Assembly (NCBI GenBank): GCA_900752435.1
Contig: CAADVD010000031.1
Span: forward strand, 1 to 24,900
Length of the DNA stretch: 24,900 nucleotides
Origin: Oscillospiraceae bacterium
Lineage (GTDB): Bacteria > Bacillota > Clostridia > Oscillospirales > Ruminococcaceae
Direction of reading: 5' to 3'
Shown here: positions 15,460-22,198 of the stretch, piece by piece
Layout: each line of letters opens with the position of its first letter
How positions within the stretch are numbered: the first letter of the stretch is position 1
The notes under the pieces: model-generated
Database searches by the model: none
What the model was told of the DNA's origin: nothing
The model's input: the letters and a program-made list of their open reading frames with translations, nothing else
Made by a program: the position numbers and the translations under genes

Positions 15460-15861
15460 TCAGTCGGAGAGTCCGGAAGTCTCGTCAGATTGAGCGCTTA
15501 GCTTGCTTTCCTTATAGAACAATTCGCGCAGTCCGACCAGTACGATGAGCGCGCCAAATAATTTGGACAGCAGTGCTTCTTCCAGCCATTGGGACAGCAG
15601 TGTACCGATGAGCACGCCTGCTATACCGGCTAATACGGCCTTCCAAACCACCTGTTTGTCAATGAGGCGGTGTTTGGCGTGCAGAATCACGGAAAACAGG
15701 GCGATGGGAAGAAAAAAAATTAGATTCATGAGCTGGTTTTCCAACTGGGGAAGCTCAGTGAACAGCGAAAAGCAAATCAACAGCACAAAGCCGCCTCCTA
15801 GTCCCATGGAAGCGGTAAGTCCGGAAAAAAAGCCGACAAGAGCGAGAAACAACGGGTTCAT
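15460..15861 (-). CDS. Half-size TauE/SafE-family membrane protein (second of a pair)
   Basis: 133 aa from the chosen ATG, preceded by AAAAAGGAG; a longer reading begins with a Cys/Ser-rich stretch without support. About four membrane segments (LFLALVGFFSGLTASMG, FVLLICFSLF, LMNLIFFLPIALFSVIL, AVLAGIAGVLIGTLLS). The TauE/SafE signature GxGGGF is present (MGLGGGFVLL). Full-length family members (sulfite/organosulfonate exporters) have eight segments in 240-270 aa; this is one half, and the other half is the gene 19 bp upstream. The charged tail after FYKESK is unlike the family and may result from the deletion that left the remnant at 15347. Confidence 0.83.
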   Translation of the reverse strand: MNPLFLALVGFFSGLTASMGLGGGFVLLICFSLFTELPQLENQLMNLIFFLPIALFSVILHAKHRLIDKQVVWKAVLAGIAGVLIGTLLSQWLEEALLSKLFGALIVLVGLRELFYKESKLSAQSDETSGLSD

Positions 15862-15880
15862 AAGCCACTCCTTTTTGCAG

Positions 15881-16234
15881 TTATCGAAACAGCATGCGGA
15901 TGCCGGAATACAGGATGATGACGGCAAAAATTTTGCGCAGCAATCGGGTGTTGATACTGCGCAGGAATTTCGCTCCCAACAGCGCCCCGGCTAAGCCAAA
16001 CGGAATCAGCCACAGCAGCTCCCGGCCGTGGAAGGGAACGCCGTTGAGCAAATAGGCCACCGTGCTGGCGGCGCTAAGCGGCAGAATGATGGCAACGGAG
16101 GTGGCGTGCGCCTTGCGGGTCGGCAGATGCAGTCGTTTGAGCATGGGTACTACGACGATGCCGCCGCCGGAACCGAACAGTCCGTTGAGAATGCCGGAAA
16201 TCAGCCCCAGCAAAAGCACTTTACATTTTTTCAA
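15881..16234 (-). CDS. Half-size TauE/SafE-family membrane protein (first of a pair)
   Basis: 117 aa, four membrane segments. The family signature is clear near the N-terminus: GLISGILNGLFGSGGGIVVV with the GSGGG loop, then the PTRKAHATSVAI segment typical of TauE/SafE proteins. Its partner follows 19 bp downstream, so the two halves are made together and probably form one eight-segment transporter of anions such as sulfite, sulfonates or similar. Substrate unknown. The ribosome binding site GGAGGGG is 14 bases before the ATG and lies wholly inside a perfect 12-bp hairpin, which suggests control of translation or early termination. Confidence 0.86.
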   Translation of the reverse strand: MKKCKVLLLGLISGILNGLFGSGGGIVVVPMLKRLHLPTRKAHATSVAIILPLSAASTVAYLLNGVPFHGRELLWLIPFGLAGALLGAKFLRSINTRLLRKIFAVIILYSGIRMLFR

Positions 16235-16284
16235 AAAATCCCCTCCGCGCCGTTTCTTTTAGTGTGTGCGCAGAGGGGATTTTT
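16234..16284 (-). promoter_or_regulatory. Leader hairpin masking the ribosome binding site of the TauE/SafE pair
   Basis: Perfect 12-bp inverted repeat AAAAATCCCCTC/GAGGGGATTTTT (16273-16284 and 16234-16245) with a 27-base loop. On the minus strand the 3' arm contains GGAGGGG and is followed by TTTTTTG right before the ATG. It is therefore both terminator-like and able to sequester the ribosome binding site. A weak promoter (TTGTTT, 18 bases, TACAAT at 16301-16306) could start a leader of about 55 bases. No plus-strand gene is upstream to need a terminator here. Confidence 0.55.
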
Positions 16285-16322
16285 ATGTATACATATGTGT
16301 ATTGTACATACATAAAAAAGCA

Positions 16323-16360
16323 AAAAACAACCTCGAAACCAATGTTTCAAGGTTGTTTTT
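16323..16360 (-). terminator. Hairpin terminator downstream of the small RNA candidate
   Basis: 17-bp arms (16323-16339 and 16344-16360) with a single mismatch; T-runs follow on both strands (GGTTGTTTTTTGCTTTTTT on minus). It backs up the shorter hairpin that ends the RNA. Confidence 0.75.
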
Positions 16361-16361
16361 G

Positions 16362-16548
16362 AAAAGCCGATATTTCGGCTTGATGGTTCAAGGACCGCCT
16401 TGCAGTCGTGCAGTAATAAAAACCCGCATAAAGCAGGTGGGTAACCGCCTATCAGTTTCATGCTCCCTTCTTCCGCCGAAGCGGGAGGTCTGCAATCAGT
16501 TGTCAGAGCTAAGTCCCCGATTATAATAGTGTTGGATTATTATAACCT
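16362..16548 (-). ncRNA. Structured small RNA candidate, about 187 nt, possibly 6S RNA
   Basis: No ORF, but strong structure: 5' hairpin TTATAATA/TATTATAA, an arm TTGCAG that can pair with distal CTGCAA, internal hairpins CCGC-TTCG-GCGG and ACCTGC-TTTAT-GCGGGT, and a closing terminator AAGCCGA-AATA-TCGGCTTTT (16364-16381). A promoter lies at the right distance. The length, long-range pairing of the ends and the single-gene unit fit 6S RNA of Firmicutes, which binds the RNA polymerase holoenzyme. I do not recognise a diagnostic sequence block, so the family is uncertain; a riboswitch is less likely because the next gene is beyond two terminators. Confidence 0.5.
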
Positions 16549-16554
16549 GCACTA

Positions 16555-16582
16555 ACTATACTTCTCGCGAAGCTTTAATCAA
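16555..16582 (-). promoter_or_regulatory. Promoter of the small RNA candidate
   Basis: On the minus strand TTGATT, 16 bases, TATAGT; a start near 16548 would give an RNA of about 187 nt ending at the terminator at 16364-16381. A second TATAAT closer to the RNA (16520-16525) has no good -35 box. Confidence 0.5.
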
Positions 16583-16652
16583 GGCAGTGAATGAGTACAG
16601 CATTATTATAGCATATTTTATTGAAAATACAAGAGCAAAATGTTGCTAAATC

Positions 16653-16985
16653 TCACTGTAAGTTTTGCTCAATATCCTCGACTTCATCTTCATACATGTC
16701 GGCCAATTTTTCTAAAAACAGATTGCCGACACGTTCGTATTCTTCGTCATCGTCAATGGTAATCATCATTTCTTCGCCGTCCACCATTTCGGACTTGAGC
16801 ACGACCAAGTCTCCGTCGGAGTTGAGGGCTTCGTCCGCATCTTCAAAATAGGGAAGCAGAGCAAAGTAACGGTCATCGTCGATTTCCATCACATCCAGCA
16901 GTTCAAATTCCTGCTCATGGCCTTCTTCATCAATCAGGGTGTAAATATCGGGTGTATAGTCAAATTCATCAAATTGTTCGCTCAT
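16653..16985 (-). CDS. DUF1292 family protein
   Basis: 110 aa, very acidic, typical of DUF1292 (YrzB-like) proteins of Firmicutes. The family pattern ITLIDEEGHEQEFELLD is seen as YTLIDEEGHEQEFELLDV, followed by RYFALLPYFEDADEA and GDLVVLKSEMVDGEEMMITI. Soluble, no signal peptide, function not known; homologues are often near alaS, yrrK/ruvX and yrzL, none of which is here. The ATG is chosen for its GGAGG five bases upstream; a longer reading would pass over this site. A promoter with TTGACA-17-TAAAAT lies 70 bp upstream, and the gene appears to be monocistronic. No clear terminator precedes the small RNA promoter. Confidence 0.88.
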   Translation of the reverse strand: MSEQFDEFDYTPDIYTLIDEEGHEQEFELLDVMEIDDDRYFALLPYFEDADEALNSDGDLVVLKSEMVDGEEMMITIDDDEEYERVGNLFLEKLADMYEDEVEDIEQNLQ

Positions 16986-17053
16986 ATCAATTCCTCCGTT
17001 TGGATCGTGTAGATGAGTTATGGCTGCGGAACACATCTTGTGCTGTTACTATG

Positions 17054-17082
17054 ATTTTACTGGTTTTTTGAATAAATGTCAA
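17054..17082 (-). promoter_or_regulatory. Promoter of the DUF1292 gene
   Basis: On the minus strand TTGACA, 17 bases, TAAAAT. It diverges from the strong plus-strand promoter 60 bp away. Confidence 0.8.
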
Positions 17083-17141
17083 TTGAAATCTGAGTTTTGG
17101 AAACAATCAATAAAAAAATAAAATAAATTTGAAAAAAACTA

Positions 17142-17170
17142 TTGACAAATTACATCAGACGTGTTATTAT
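17142..17170 (+). promoter_or_regulatory. Strong promoter of the 1.5-kb gene-poor transcript
   Basis: TTGACA, 17 bases, TATTAT. The spacer contains ATTACATCAGAC; with two flanking A it repeats a 14-base string found upstream of the GntR gene (9371-9384), hinting at shared control. Confidence 0.8.
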
Positions 17171-17278
17171 ATAGACAAGATAAAAGACCAGAGAAAATCA
17201 AAGATCAGCAAACCGAGTTGGTAAGCAGACAAGATGATGGACAACGGTATTTTATCGCAAGCAAAGGAGGCGTTTCCA

Positions 17279-17347
17279 ATGAAGAATGAAGAACCATTTT
17301 CGTTTGATTTAAAGGGACGGCTTGAAGGTCGCATCAGAAAACTTTAA
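17279..17347 (+). CDS. Small ORF, 22-residue cationic peptide
   Basis: ATG preceded by AAAGGAGG at seven bases, the best ribosome binding site of this region, encoding MKNEEPFSFDLKGRLEGRIR followed by KL and TAA. The second half (FDLKGRLEGRIRKL) would form a short amphipathic, positively charged helix; no membrane segment or signal peptide. It is the only ORF with translation signals in the 1.5-kb transcript. It may be a true small protein, a leader peptide that controls the transcript by translation, or the intact start of a decayed gene. The family is not recognised. Confidence 0.45.
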   Translation: MKNEEPFSFDLKGRLEGRIRKL

Positions 17348-18605
17348 CGTAGAAGGATTGTTCATCCGTTGACACAGAGTATCAACAGAGAGAATCAAAA
17401 CAAAATGTTTGTATGATCGTCAAAGTGTTTGGAATGTTGTAAGCAATGCTTATTTACATAGAGACCAACAGCAGACTCTTTAAAAAACGAAACCGATTCA
17501 TCCGAACAAGGGATTCGTCCAAGTGAGGTAAGTCCAATGCAGTAAGCCAAATTTCTAAAAGCTTCGGATCCGATTTTTGGATTGTTGTGAAACAAGCAGA
17601 ATAGGATCGCAGAAACACTTGGAAACAAGGAGTACGAAGAAGGGGATTAAAGTGAAATTTAATCGAGTGAGACTTCTGAACAAATAAGCTGAAGGGAGTG
17701 AGTCCGCCGAACACGTTAGCCTAACGGTATTTTTGAACCGGCTTTTCATTGTAAAGAAAGTGAAAGGAACGACAAAAAGTAAATCCGATCGAAATCAAAG
17801 TTGGACAATTGGAACCGTACAAATCTGAAGTGGAAATGCGGAGAAAAGAACAACAGAGAAGCGGCAGTCGACATGCTGTAAATGCTTGAGATAGAAAGCT
17901 GAAAGGCGAGCATCGAAGCAAAGCATGAAAAACATTGGAATTTCAGGGTACCATGAAAAAGAAAATGAACGATTGTTGAAACGATGATACTTGGAACCAA
18001 ATCAAACAACAGAAATGTATTTCAAATTCAAACTATAACCGTTTTATAGGGCGAAGATGAACGAGAAAGGCCAACAACTAAGAGATGACATTCCAATATG
18101 TTTACAAGCAAGTGTGGAAGTAATTTGGATAGACAGAGGTTTATACAAAACCAAAATTAATTGTAAACGTAAGTATGATTAAAATTGGATATGGAAGAAA
18201 ATCGAAAGATAGTCGAATGAAATCCAGACGAAATTGTAATCATCAATTGCAGTTGTTTCTTAGGACATGCAGCGGGTGAAAAGACGAGTTGTAAATTTAA
18301 GTCAATTTAAAAGAGTAATCCATTGCAAAACAAGATTTTTAATGCATATTCGTTAGAAATGTGAAAAACCAATACAAAGCCATCTGCTTTTATCAGGAAG
18401 AAACAGAGTTTGAGACAGAGTGATCAAAAAGCGACAGTTGTTTTAAACAAGAAAAGTTTAAGACATACGGAGGAAAGCTTATTTGAAACTAAACGTAAGA
18501 GGAAATCGAGTGTATGTTTACGAGCGAAGAAGCGAAAAGATGAGATTTGGTTGGAAATTAAAAATTGAGTAAAGGAAAAATGACAATTGAATAACGAAGA
18601 GATAT

Positions 18606-18657
18606 ACTAGAGCACATCAATAATCTTGAAAAAGTGAGATGTGCTCTAGTGTTTTTA
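18606..18657 (+). terminator. Terminator of the 1.5-kb transcript
   Basis: ACTAGAGCACATC pairs perfectly with GATGTGCTCTAGT (18606-18618 and 18638-18650); 19-base loop; GTTTTTAT follows. Confidence 0.9.
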
Positions 18658-18687
18658 TAAAAAACTCAATATTTTTTGCAAAAAGGC

Positions 18688-18716
18688 TTGACAATTTTTT
18701 TGAAATATGAGAAAAT
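18688..18716 (+). promoter_or_regulatory. tRNA-Ala promoter
   Basis: TTGACA, 17 bases, GAAAAT; the tRNA begins 14 bases later. Confidence 0.6.
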
Positions 18717-18730
18717 AATTAAGTCGTTAC

Positions 18731-18806
<76 letters not shown>

Positions 18807-18814
18807 ATTTTGAA

Positions 18815-18860
18815 AGCAATCTGACAATTACGAAATGTAGTTGTCAGATTGCTTTTTTTC
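18815..18860 (+). terminator. tRNA-Ala terminator
   Basis: 17-bp stem (18815-18831 and 18837-18853) with one G-T pair, loop GAAAT, then seven T. Confidence 0.95.
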
Positions 18861-18969
18861 TGTGTACTTGCGGACAATCAATATAGAAAGTATGCTTCTA
18901 TGTTTGTTTTTGGATTATTTGTTAACAGTATTTGACGGAAAGTCTGGATAATTTAGGAGAGATTAACGA

Positions 18970-18998
18970 TTGACACAAAAAAACGCGTATGCTATACT
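18970..18998 (+). promoter_or_regulatory. Promoter of the flavin electron-transfer operon
   Basis: TTGACA, 17 bases, TATACT. Transcription would start near 19005, right at the first operator, so a bound repressor would block it. The 110 bases between the tRNA terminator and this promoter hold no gene. Confidence 0.85.
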
Positions 18999-19006
18999 CG
19001 TAATAG

Positions 19007-19040
19007 TTAGTTGTTGCTAATAAAGGTTAGTTTATACTAA
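19007..19040. promoter_or_regulatory. Paired operators TTAGTT-N2-NNCTAA
   Basis: Two dyads, TTAGTT-GT-TGCTAA (19007-19020) and TTAGTT-TA-TACTAA (19027-19040), 20 bp apart, immediately after the -10 box. The same dyad occurs twice upstream of the FMN_bind/FIVAR gene (24062-24099). Shape and half-sites resemble MarR- or DtxR-type operators; the regulator gene is not in the window. Confidence 0.75.
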
Positions 19041-19071
19041 TTATTAGTAGTATTTATTTATGAGGGTTGTC

Positions 19072-20163
19072 ATGAAAAAAATTGTACTTGCAGTCTTATT
19101 GCTTGGAAGTCTTGCACTCAGTGCCTGTACGGCTCAGAATGAGAATAGCAGTGTGCCGGTAAGTGAGGAATCGAAAACCGAAGTCTCCAGTTCAGTCGGT
19201 GATTCACAAGCGAACACAGCGGAAAGCCGCGATTTGTTTGCAATGGATACATACATGCAGTTGACTGCTTATGGCGAAGAAGCGGGCGAGGCTGTGGATG
19301 CGGCCTGTCAGGAGATTCAGCGTTTGGACGCTTTGCTTTCCACCGGGAGCGAAACCAGCGAAGTGACCAAACTCAATCGCGCAGGCGGCGGTTCTCTGTC
19401 GGAGGACGTGAATTGTCTGCTGGGAGAATCGTTGAAAATCTATCGGGAAACAGACGGCGCGTTTGATATTACGGTGTATCCGGTGATGCGCGCATGGGGA
19501 TTCACGGATGAGTCCTATCGTGTGCCATCCGAAGAGGAATTGTCTTCGCTTCTTTCTTTGGTGGATTCATCCAGCTTGGCGTATGACGAAGAAAATGCGT
19601 CAGTCACGTTTGAAAAGCAGGGAACAGAAATTGATTTAGGCGGCATTGCAAAGGGCTATACGTCGGGAAAAATCATGGATATCTTCCGTTCTTATGGCAT
19701 TGCAAGCGGACAGGTCAGCTTGGGAGGAAATGTACAGGTTCTTGGCCGCAAGACGGATGGAACGCTTTGGCGAGTGGCGATTCAAAATCCGGATTTGGAC
19801 GGCGATTTTCTGGGAATTGTTTCGGTAGAAGACCGAGCGGTGATTACATCGGGCGGATATGAACGTTATTTTGAACAGGATGGGGTCACTTACCATCATA
19901 TTCTGGATCCGTCCACCGGTTATCCTGCGAACAGTGGTTTAACTTCCGTCAGCATTGTGAGCAAGGACGGCTTGTTGGCCGATGGCTTGTCCACAGCGCT
20001 GTTTGTCATGGGCAAAGAAAAGGCAGAAGCATACTGGAAAGAACACAGTGAAGACTTCGATGCCATTTTATACACAGAAGAAGGGACTCTTTACATCACA
20101 GAAGGAATTGAGGAAAACTTCTCGTCCAATTTGGATGTACAGGTCATCAGAAAGGATCGCTGA
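19072..20163 (+). CDS. apbE: FAD:protein FMN transferase, lipoprotein (ApbE)
   Basis: Transfers FMN from FAD onto threonine of exported proteins through a phosphoester bond. 363 aa from the ATG with GAGGG five bases upstream; an ATG four codons earlier has no such site. Lipoprotein signal peptide MKKIVLAVLLLGSLALSAC, lipobox LSAC, lipid on Cys19. ApbE features in order: AMDTYMQLTAYG, GAFDITVYPVMRAWGF, IDLGGIAKGYTSGKIMDIF, VSLGGNVQVLG, VITSGGYERYFEQDGVTYHH, ILDPSTGYPA and LADGLSTALFVMG with the Mg-binding Asp. It heads an operon whose next two genes encode its substrates; the next ATG is one base after the stop codon. Same job as FmnB in the Listeria extracellular electron transfer system. Confidence 0.95.
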   Translation: MKKIVLAVLLLGSLALSACTAQNENSSVPVSEESKTEVSSSVGDSQANTAESRDLFAMDTYMQLTAYGEEAGEAVDAACQEIQRLDALLSTGSETSEVTKLNRAGGGSLSEDVNCLLGESLKIYRETDGAFDITVYPVMRAWGFTDESYRVPSEEELSSLLSLVDSSSLAYDEENASVTFEKQGTEIDLGGIAKGYTSGKIMDIFRSYGIASGQVSLGGNVQVLGRKTDGTLWRVAIQNPDLDGDFLGIVSVEDRAVITSGGYERYFEQDGVTYHHILDPSTGYPANSGLTSVSIVSKDGLLADGLSTALFVMGKEKAEAYWKEHSEDFDAILYTEEGTLYITEGIEENFSSNLDVQVIRKDR

Positions 20164-20164
20164 G

Positions 20165-21769
20165 ATGAAAGAATGGCTGAAAAAGATGAATTCCGTGGGG
20201 TGGATTCTGCCTGCGTTTGTAGTAGCGGCAGGAGTTGCCTTTACGCTGAGCGATTATACCGCTCCAGTTTATGAGGTGCAGGCCGCAGTCGACGGGCAAG
20301 CATCGGATGAGACACCGGAAGACAAAACCGCAGAGCAAGCAAAGGGAAACTTTGATTTGGCAGACGGCTTCTATATGGGAACTGGCGTTGGATTTGCCGG
20401 AAACATCAAGGTTTCTGTGGAAATTCGGGACAAAAGCATTGTAGGTATCGACATACTGGAAGTGGAAGCGGATGATGAAGCGTTCTTTAACCGCGCCAAA
20501 GGCGTGATTGAGCGCATTCTGCAAAGTCAGAGCTTGGATGTGGACGTTGTGTCCGGCGCGACCTATAGCTCAAGAGGAATCATCAACGCGGTCAAAAATG
20601 CACTGACCGGTGAAGAGGATCAAAGCACAACGGCCTCTTCGGGAGCTGCATCAGGAAGCGGCGGTTCACTCAGCGTATCGACTGTTCAGGATGCCGATGG
20701 CTATCGGGACGGAACCTACTACGGCTCCGGCACAGGCTTTGCCGGAACGGTTACGGTAAAGGTGGTCATCTCAGGTGGCAAAATTGCTTCGATTGACGTG
20801 ACTAGTCACAGCGATGGAACTTCCTATATGAATCAGGCGTCGGCACTGCTTGCCAGCATCATTGCGACACAGAGCACCAATGTGGATACGGTATCCGGTG
20901 CTACTTACAGCTCGGTTGGGTTGATTGAAGCGGTTCGCAATGCGCTGGCCCAAGCGGCTATTTCCAATACAGGAAATGAAACGCAGTCTTCCAATGGAAA
21001 TTCGGGTGATGATGCGTCCGCTGTGCCGACAGGTAAAATCCCTTATTTGGACGGAATTTATTATGGAACTGCGGAAGGCTACATGGGAGACATTACCGTA
21101 GCCGTGGTCATTCAGGACAAGACCATCAAAGCCATTCTCATTACCGAAGCAGATGGCGAGGATGAGGCTTACCTGAATCGGGCAAAAGCGCTGGTTGTCA
21201 ATGTCATCAAAACGCAAAGCACGGATGTCGATTTGATTTCCGGCGCAACGTATAGTTCCAGAGGAATTTTGGAAGCCATCAAAGCGGCATTGGCGGAAGC
21301 GGACAAGGTAACAAACGGCGGCGGTGATGAACCGGCCACACCGGATAATCCGAACACTCCAGATAACCCAGATAATCCAGATAATCCAGACAATCCGCCG
21401 GACAACGAAGGAACCATTTACCGCAACGGAACCTATCTGTGTACCGCGGCTTGTGTGCCGGATGAGGACGAGGATTTTGAACCCTATGATTTGCAGATGA
21501 ATGTGACGATTGAAAATGACCACATCGTGGCAATCACAGACATCGTGGGAATCGGCGACGCGTATGATTCCGCCAACGATTCTTACATTCAGCGGGCGGC
21601 AAACGGTACCTCCCGTGCGATCGGTGTCGTACCTCAGATTTTGGAGAAAGGCCTGCCGGAAGACATTGATGTAGTATCCAGAGCCACTTGTTCCTCCAAT
21701 TCCATTATTGAAGCATGCCGGAAGGCTCTGGAAGAAGCAAAGCTGATTGTGGAGGATGCGAATAAGTGA
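20165..21769 (+). CDS. Membrane-anchored protein with four FMN_bind domains (multi-flavinylated electron carrier)
   Basis: 534 aa. Residues 11-29 are an uncleaved anchor (VGWILPAFVVAAGVAFTLS), the rest is outside. FMN_bind domains at about 67-148, 180-262, 296-378 and 418-524; predicted flavinylated threonines are Thr133, Thr247 and Thr362 (each in SGATYSS) and Thr508, where the motif is altered to SRATCSS. Ser/Gly- and Asn-rich linkers separate domains; before the fourth is a PDN repeat linker (391-413). Domains 1-3 are alike; domain 4 has an acidic insertion (PDEDEDFEPYDL) also seen in the surface protein at 24136. Inference: carries electrons across the cell wall, hopping between FMN groups, after loading by ApbE next door. 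AAAGGA precedes the ATG; the next gene overlaps its end by 4 bp. Confidence 0.9.
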   Translation: MKEWLKKMNSVGWILPAFVVAAGVAFTLSDYTAPVYEVQAAVDGQASDETPEDKTAEQAKGNFDLADGFYMGTGVGFAGNIKVSVEIRDKSIVGIDILEVEADDEAFFNRAKGVIERILQSQSLDVDVVSGATYSSRGIINAVKNALTGEEDQSTTASSGAASGSGGSLSVSTVQDADGYRDGTYYGSGTGFAGTVTVKVVISGGKIASIDVTSHSDGTSYMNQASALLASIIATQSTNVDTVSGATYSSVGLIEAVRNALAQAAISNTGNETQSSNGNSGDDASAVPTGKIPYLDGIYYGTAEGYMGDITVAVVIQDKTIKAILITEADGEDEAYLNRAKALVVNVIKTQSTDVDLISGATYSSRGILEAIKAALAEADKVTNGGGDEPATPDNPNTPDNPDNPDNPDNPPDNEGTIYRNGTYLCTAACVPDEDEDFEPYDLQMNVTIENDHIVAITDIVGIGDAYDSANDSYIQRAANGTSRAIGVVPQILEKGLPEDIDVVSRATCSSNSIIEACRKALEEAKLIVEDANK

Positions 21770-22194
21770 AGACCTTTTTTCTGAAATTAATCAACCTGAT
21801 GGCAATTGGCGGCGTGCTGTGCGGTTACAATCTGGTAATGGAAATTCGTGCGCAGGAGGATACGGTGGCCCGTATGCAGGCGCAGGTTCAAACGATGCAG
21901 ACAGCCGAAGCGGGTTCAACTGCGGGTACATATACGGATGGCGTATACACTGGAGAAGCGGATGGTTTCGGCGGAACCATCTCCGTGGAAGTGACGGTGG
22001 AAAATGGTGCTGTCACGGGAATTGAAATTCTTTCCGCTGAAAAAGAGGACAACGCCTATCTGACGATGGCGGAAGACATCATCCCGGCGATTTTGGAACA
22101 GCAGTCTGCCGAAGTAGACACCATCAGCGGCGCAACCTTTAGCTCGACGGGAATCAAAAATGCAGTGGCCGAAGCATTGCAGAAAGCGGGGTGA
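21766..22194 (+). CDS. Single-domain FMN_bind protein, membrane-anchored
   Basis: 142 aa with a GTG start overlapping the previous stop codon (GTGA) and GGAGG upstream: translational coupling. Residues 4-24 form a membrane anchor; a short helical stalk (EDTVARMQAQVQTMQTAEAG) follows; FMN_bind domain about 54-140 with Thr124 in VDTISGATFSS as the flavin site. It is probably the carrier closest to the membrane, taking electrons from the NapH-like protein encoded 4 bp downstream and passing them to the four-domain protein, an order inferred from size and gene order only. Confidence 0.9.
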   Translation: MKTFFLKLINLMAIGGVLCGYNLVMEIRAQEDTVARMQAQVQTMQTAEAGSTAGTYTDGVYTGEADGFGGTISVEVTVENGAVTGIEILSAEKEDNAYLTMAEDIIPAILEQQSAEVDTISGATFSSTGIKNAVAEALQKAG

Positions 22195-22198
22195 CAGC

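Larger units (their letters stand above)
17177..18657 (+). ncRNA. Unexplained 1.5-kb transcript, no substantial ORF (long noncoding RNA candidate)
   Basis: Bounded by a strong promoter and a 13-bp terminator, yet all six frames are broken by stops; the longest plus-strand open run is about 66 codons without an ATG, and minus-strand frames are short and Ser/Phe-rich, as expected of the complement of purine-rich DNA. The plus strand is visibly rich in A and G and lower in G+C than flanking genes. A 22-codon ORF with an excellent ribosome binding site lies 100 bases in. Apart from the terminator I see few long hairpins. Options: a large noncoding RNA (large ornate RNAs of phages and Firmicutes are often near tRNA genes), an mRNA for the small peptide with a huge 3' UTR, or a thoroughly decayed gene. 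I cannot match it to a known family. Confidence 0.45.

Noticed and set aside
17395..18009. Minus-strand ORFs in the gene-poor 1.5-kb region
   Set aside because: Ser/Phe/Leu-rich readings of the complement of purine-rich DNA, overlapping each other, with no ribosome binding sites.
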